Assembly: GCA_900552845.1 (NCBI GenBank)
Contig: USBC01000100.1
Span: 1 to 6,686, forward strand
Direction: 5' to 3'
Length of the DNA: 6,686 nucleotides
Source of the DNA: an uncultured Oscillospiraceae bacterium
GTDB lineage: Bacteria; Bacillota; Clostridia; Oscillospirales; Ruminococcaceae
Below the pieces are notes generated by a model that saw only the letters and a list, made by a program, of their open reading frames with translations, was not told the DNA's origin and did not search any database. The translations under genes and the position numbers were made by a program. Below, piece by piece: positions 5,520 to 6,686 of this stretch. Position 1 is the stretch's first letter; the number at the start of each line of letters is the position of its first letter.

Positions 5520-5525
5520 CCTCCC
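5520..5525 (-). promoter_or_regulatory. Ribosome binding site of the small membrane protein
   Basis: GGGAGG lies 7 bases before the ATG at 5510-5512 and decides the start of this 64-codon gene against a longer upstream reading of the same frame. Confidence 0.8.
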
Positions 5526-5546
5526 GAAAAGTGTAATAACAAAAGT

Positions 5547-5575
5547 ATTATAGCGGACGCAGCGGCAAAATGCAA
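5547..5575 (-). promoter_or_regulatory. Promoter of the small membrane protein gene
   Basis: On the minus strand TTGCAT (5570-5575) is 17 bases from a perfect TATAAT (5547-5552). The predicted transcription start near 5540 leaves a leader of about 28 nt before the ATG. Confidence 0.7.
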
Positions 5576-5626
5576 TGCAGCAGCGGAGATTGTTACTGTC
5601 CGTTGCGGAGCGGTGGGACAAGGCGG

Positions 5627-5643
5627 AAATTTGAGGCAAATTT
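5627..5643. repeat. AAATTTG-agg-CAAATTT dyad between divergent promoters
   Basis: A perfect 7-bp inverted repeat with a 3-base centre lies between the leftward small-membrane-protein promoter and the rightward tRNA-Lys promoter. It could be an operator for a dimeric regulator. Nothing in the window identifies a binding protein. Confidence 0.4.
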
Positions 5644-5668
5644 GAACCGTGCAGGGTGATAAAAAGGC

Positions 5669-5697
5669 TTGACAAGCCCATCGGTCGCCATTATAAT
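5669..5697 (+). promoter_or_regulatory. Consensus promoter of tRNA-Lys
   Basis: TTGACA (5669-5674), a 17-base spacer and TATAAT (5692-5697) make a perfect housekeeping promoter. The tRNA starts 24 bases after the -10 box, so the precursor would carry a leader of about 17 nt to be removed by RNase P. Confidence 0.95.
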
Positions 5698-5721
5698 ATA
5701 TCTGTTGCCATGCGGCAATAT

Positions 5722-5797
5722 GAACCATTAGCTCAGCCGGCAGAGCATTTGACTTTTAATCAAAGGGCCCGGGGTTCGAATCCCCGATGGTTCACCA
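5722..5797 (+). tRNA. tRNA-Lys, anticodon TTT
   Basis: The 76-base gene folds canonically. Acceptor strands GAACCAT (5722-5728) and ATGGTTC (5787-5793) pair perfectly, followed by discriminator A and encoded CCA (5795-5797). The D-arm contains AGCTCAGCCGGCAGAGC. The anticodon stem TTTGA/TCAAA encloses CTTTTAA, giving anticodon TTT (5755-5757), which reads both lysine codons. The T-arm GGGGTTCGAATCCCC is standard. It is transcribed as a single gene from its own promoter, and its terminator pairs with its 3' end. Confidence 0.97.
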
Positions 5798-5839
5798 AAT
5801 AAAAAAGACGCCCACGGCGTCTTTTTTATTTGGTGAACC
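5789..5839 (+). terminator. Long symmetrical terminator of tRNA-Lys, pairing with the tRNA 3' end
   Basis: The core hairpin GACGCC-cac-GGCGTC followed by TTTTTTATTT is a strong intrinsic terminator. The symmetry is far longer than needed: 5789-5812 and 5816-5839 are a perfect 24-bp inverted repeat around a 3-base loop. The left arm includes the last five acceptor bases, the discriminator and CCA of tRNA-Lys. Because A- and T-runs flank the core on both sides, it should also work on the minus strand. Confidence 0.92.
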
Positions 5840-5852
5840 TTCCCCCGATGGG

Positions 5853-5870
5853 GCTTTATCTGTTTAAAGC
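5853..5870. repeat. GCTTTA-N6-TAAAGC dyad upstream of ABC exporter promoter
   Basis: A perfect 6-bp inverted repeat with a 6-base centre lies 11 bases upstream of the candidate -35 of the exporter gene. It is positioned like an operator, or it may be incidental. A small CCCC-gat-GGGG hairpin abuts it on the left (5843-5853). Confidence 0.35.
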
Positions 5871-5881
5871 GGGAAAACTAC

Positions 5882-5910
5882 TGGATTTTCGGGGCAATGT
5901 TCATTATAAT
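5882..5910 (+). promoter_or_regulatory. Promoter of the ABC exporter gene
   Basis: A perfect TATAAT (5905-5910) stands 30 bases before the ATG at 5941. At 17-base spacing the -35 is TGGATT (5882-5887), a weak match. The ribosome binding site AAAGGAG (5928-5934) is 6 bases from the start codon. Confidence 0.65.
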
Positions 5911-5940
5911 AGGGATATATGACTGATAAAGGAGCCTTTT

Positions 5941-6686
5941 ATGACGACCAAGGACTTTCAAAACAGATCGGAGCTTTCGATCTTTCTTTCCTATTTCAAG
6001 CCGCATTTGCGGCTCTTTTTGCTGGATATTCTATCTGCTCTGATGATCGCGGTCATTGACCTGATGTTCCCCTTTGTGACCCGCTGGTGCCTTTACACCC
6101 TGATTCCGGATAACAACTGGAAAACCTTTTGGACGGTGATGGCGCTGGTGGCTGTGGCGTATGTGTTCCGCTCGGTGTTCACCTATGTCATCGCCTACTG
6201 GGGGCACGGCTTCGGCGTTCGGGTCGAAACCGATATCCGGCGTGACCTGTTCCGGCATATGCAGGAGCTGGGCTACGACTTTTATGACCGGAACCGCACC
6301 GGACAACTGATGAGCCGCCTGACCAGCGACCTCTTTGACATCACCGAGCTGGCACACCACGGACCGGAGGACATCTTCATTTCCACTCTTACCATTATCG
6401 GTGCCCTGATTGTCATGTATTCGATCCAGTGGCGGCTGGCGCTGGTGCTCACCATTATGATCCCCGTTTTTCTATTGGTGGTGTGGAGCCGCCGCCGTGC
6501 TATGCGGGACGCCTCCCGGCAGGTAAAGCGCACCATCGCTTCCATCAATGCCGATTTTGAATCCGGCGTAAGCGGCATGAAAACCGCCAAGGCATTCGCC
6601 AACGAGGAGATGGAGCTGGAGAAATTTGACCGTGCCAACCACAGCTTTGCAATTCCAAGTACCGCTTTCACAGCGCAATGGGGCTT
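5941..6686 (+). CDS. ABC exporter, transmembrane domain (3' end beyond window, apparent frameshift near 6648)
   Basis: The frame starts at ATG 5941 with AAAGGAG 6 bases before it and encodes an MsbA/BmrA-type ABC half-transporter, a fused permease-ATPase that works as a homo- or heterodimer in the membrane. Visible are a short cytoplasmic start, helix 1 (about 24-48), helix 2 (about 64-87), the cytoplasmic stretch VRVETDIRRDLFRHMQELGY, the family's DFYDRNRTGQLMSRLTSD (113-130), helices 3-4 (about 145-182), and the long cytoplasmic extension with SGMKTAKAFANEEMELEKF. The nucleotide-binding domain lies beyond the window. From residue 237 (base 6649) the frame loses family character. The frame from 6651 reads NSKYRFHSAMGL to the window end, as expected for this position, so one base seems missing after TTT (6646-6648). 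The substrate cannot be inferred. The gene is either frameshifted or carries a sequencing error. Confidence 0.9.
   Translation, partial: MTTKDFQNRSELSIFLSYFKPHLRLFLLDILSALMIAVIDLMFPFVTRWCLYTLIPDNNWKTFWTVMALVAVAYVFRSVFTYVIAYWGHGFGVRVETDIRRDLFRHMQELGYDFYDRNRTGQLMSRLTSDLFDITELAHHGPEDIFISTLTIIGALIVMYSIQWRLALVLTIMIPVFLLVVWSRRRAMRDASRQVKRTIASINADFESGVSGMKTAKAFANEEMELEKFDRANHSFAIPSTAFTAQWG

Noticed and set aside
4836..5645. Plus-strand open frame of 269 codons across recG and the small membrane gene
   Set aside because: It is antisense to two supported genes, and it crosses the terminator at 5259-5285 and the promoter at 5547-5575.
6643..6660. Programmed -1 ribosomal frameshift in the exporter
   Set aside because: No slippery heptamer is present (local sequence AGCTTTGCAATTCC), and no stem-loop can be judged because the window ends. 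A missing base is simpler.
6031..6678. Minus-strand open frames opposite the exporter
   Set aside because: They are antisense to a clear ABC transporter reading frame and lack ribosome binding sites.
1..6686. CRISPR array, insertion sequence, phage or defence system
   Set aside because: No regularly spaced direct repeats, transposase, integrase or defence-related domains are seen in any of the supported genes.

Overview
The window looks like ordinary chromosome from an anaerobic clostridial Firmicute, probably near Oscillospiraceae/Ruminococcaceae. The grounds are a Firmicute-type RecA and RecG, AGGAGG-like ribosome binding sites, TTGACA/TATAAT promoters, a LexA-box-like site of Gram-positive type, tRNA genes with encoded CCA, and an ECF sigma factor paired with a one-pass membrane protein. 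The family placement is a protein-similarity impression, not a computed result.

Layout, left to right. The 3' end of an unrecognised plus-strand gene (2-73) ends inside a perfect inverted repeat and is followed by a TTCG-loop terminator (124-143). Next come six minus-strand genes. tRNA-Leu(GAG) is at 147-230 with its promoter at 244-271. A translationally coupled ECF operon follows: sigma factor 951-1511, then membrane-anchored putative anti-sigma protein 403-954, ending at a terminator at 352-387. The 361-base gap before recA holds a paired heptamer repeat upstream of the sigma gene, an imperfect long hairpin element (1596-1750) and the recA terminator. recA is at 1873-2973 with a LexA-box-like site and promoter upstream. 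recG is at 3177-5210. A 64-residue two-helix membrane protein is at 5318-5512. From about 5600 the strand switches: tRNA-Lys(TTT) at 5722-5797 with a consensus promoter and a very long symmetrical terminator, then the 5' part of an ABC exporter gene (5941 to the window end).

How the genes work together. RecA and RecG are both recombinational repair proteins (strand exchange; branched-DNA helicase), and they sit next to each other but each has its own promoter. Their -10 regions and the following bases are nearly identical. The sigma/anti-sigma pair is a self-contained regulatory module. The ABC exporter appears to carry a one-base frameshift close to the window edge: the conserved continuation is readable in another frame.

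No CRISPR array, insertion sequence, phage gene or defence system is visible. The most interesting points are the exporter frameshift, the folded intergenic element, the tRNA terminator that can sequester its own acceptor strand, and the shared flank of the two tRNA genes.
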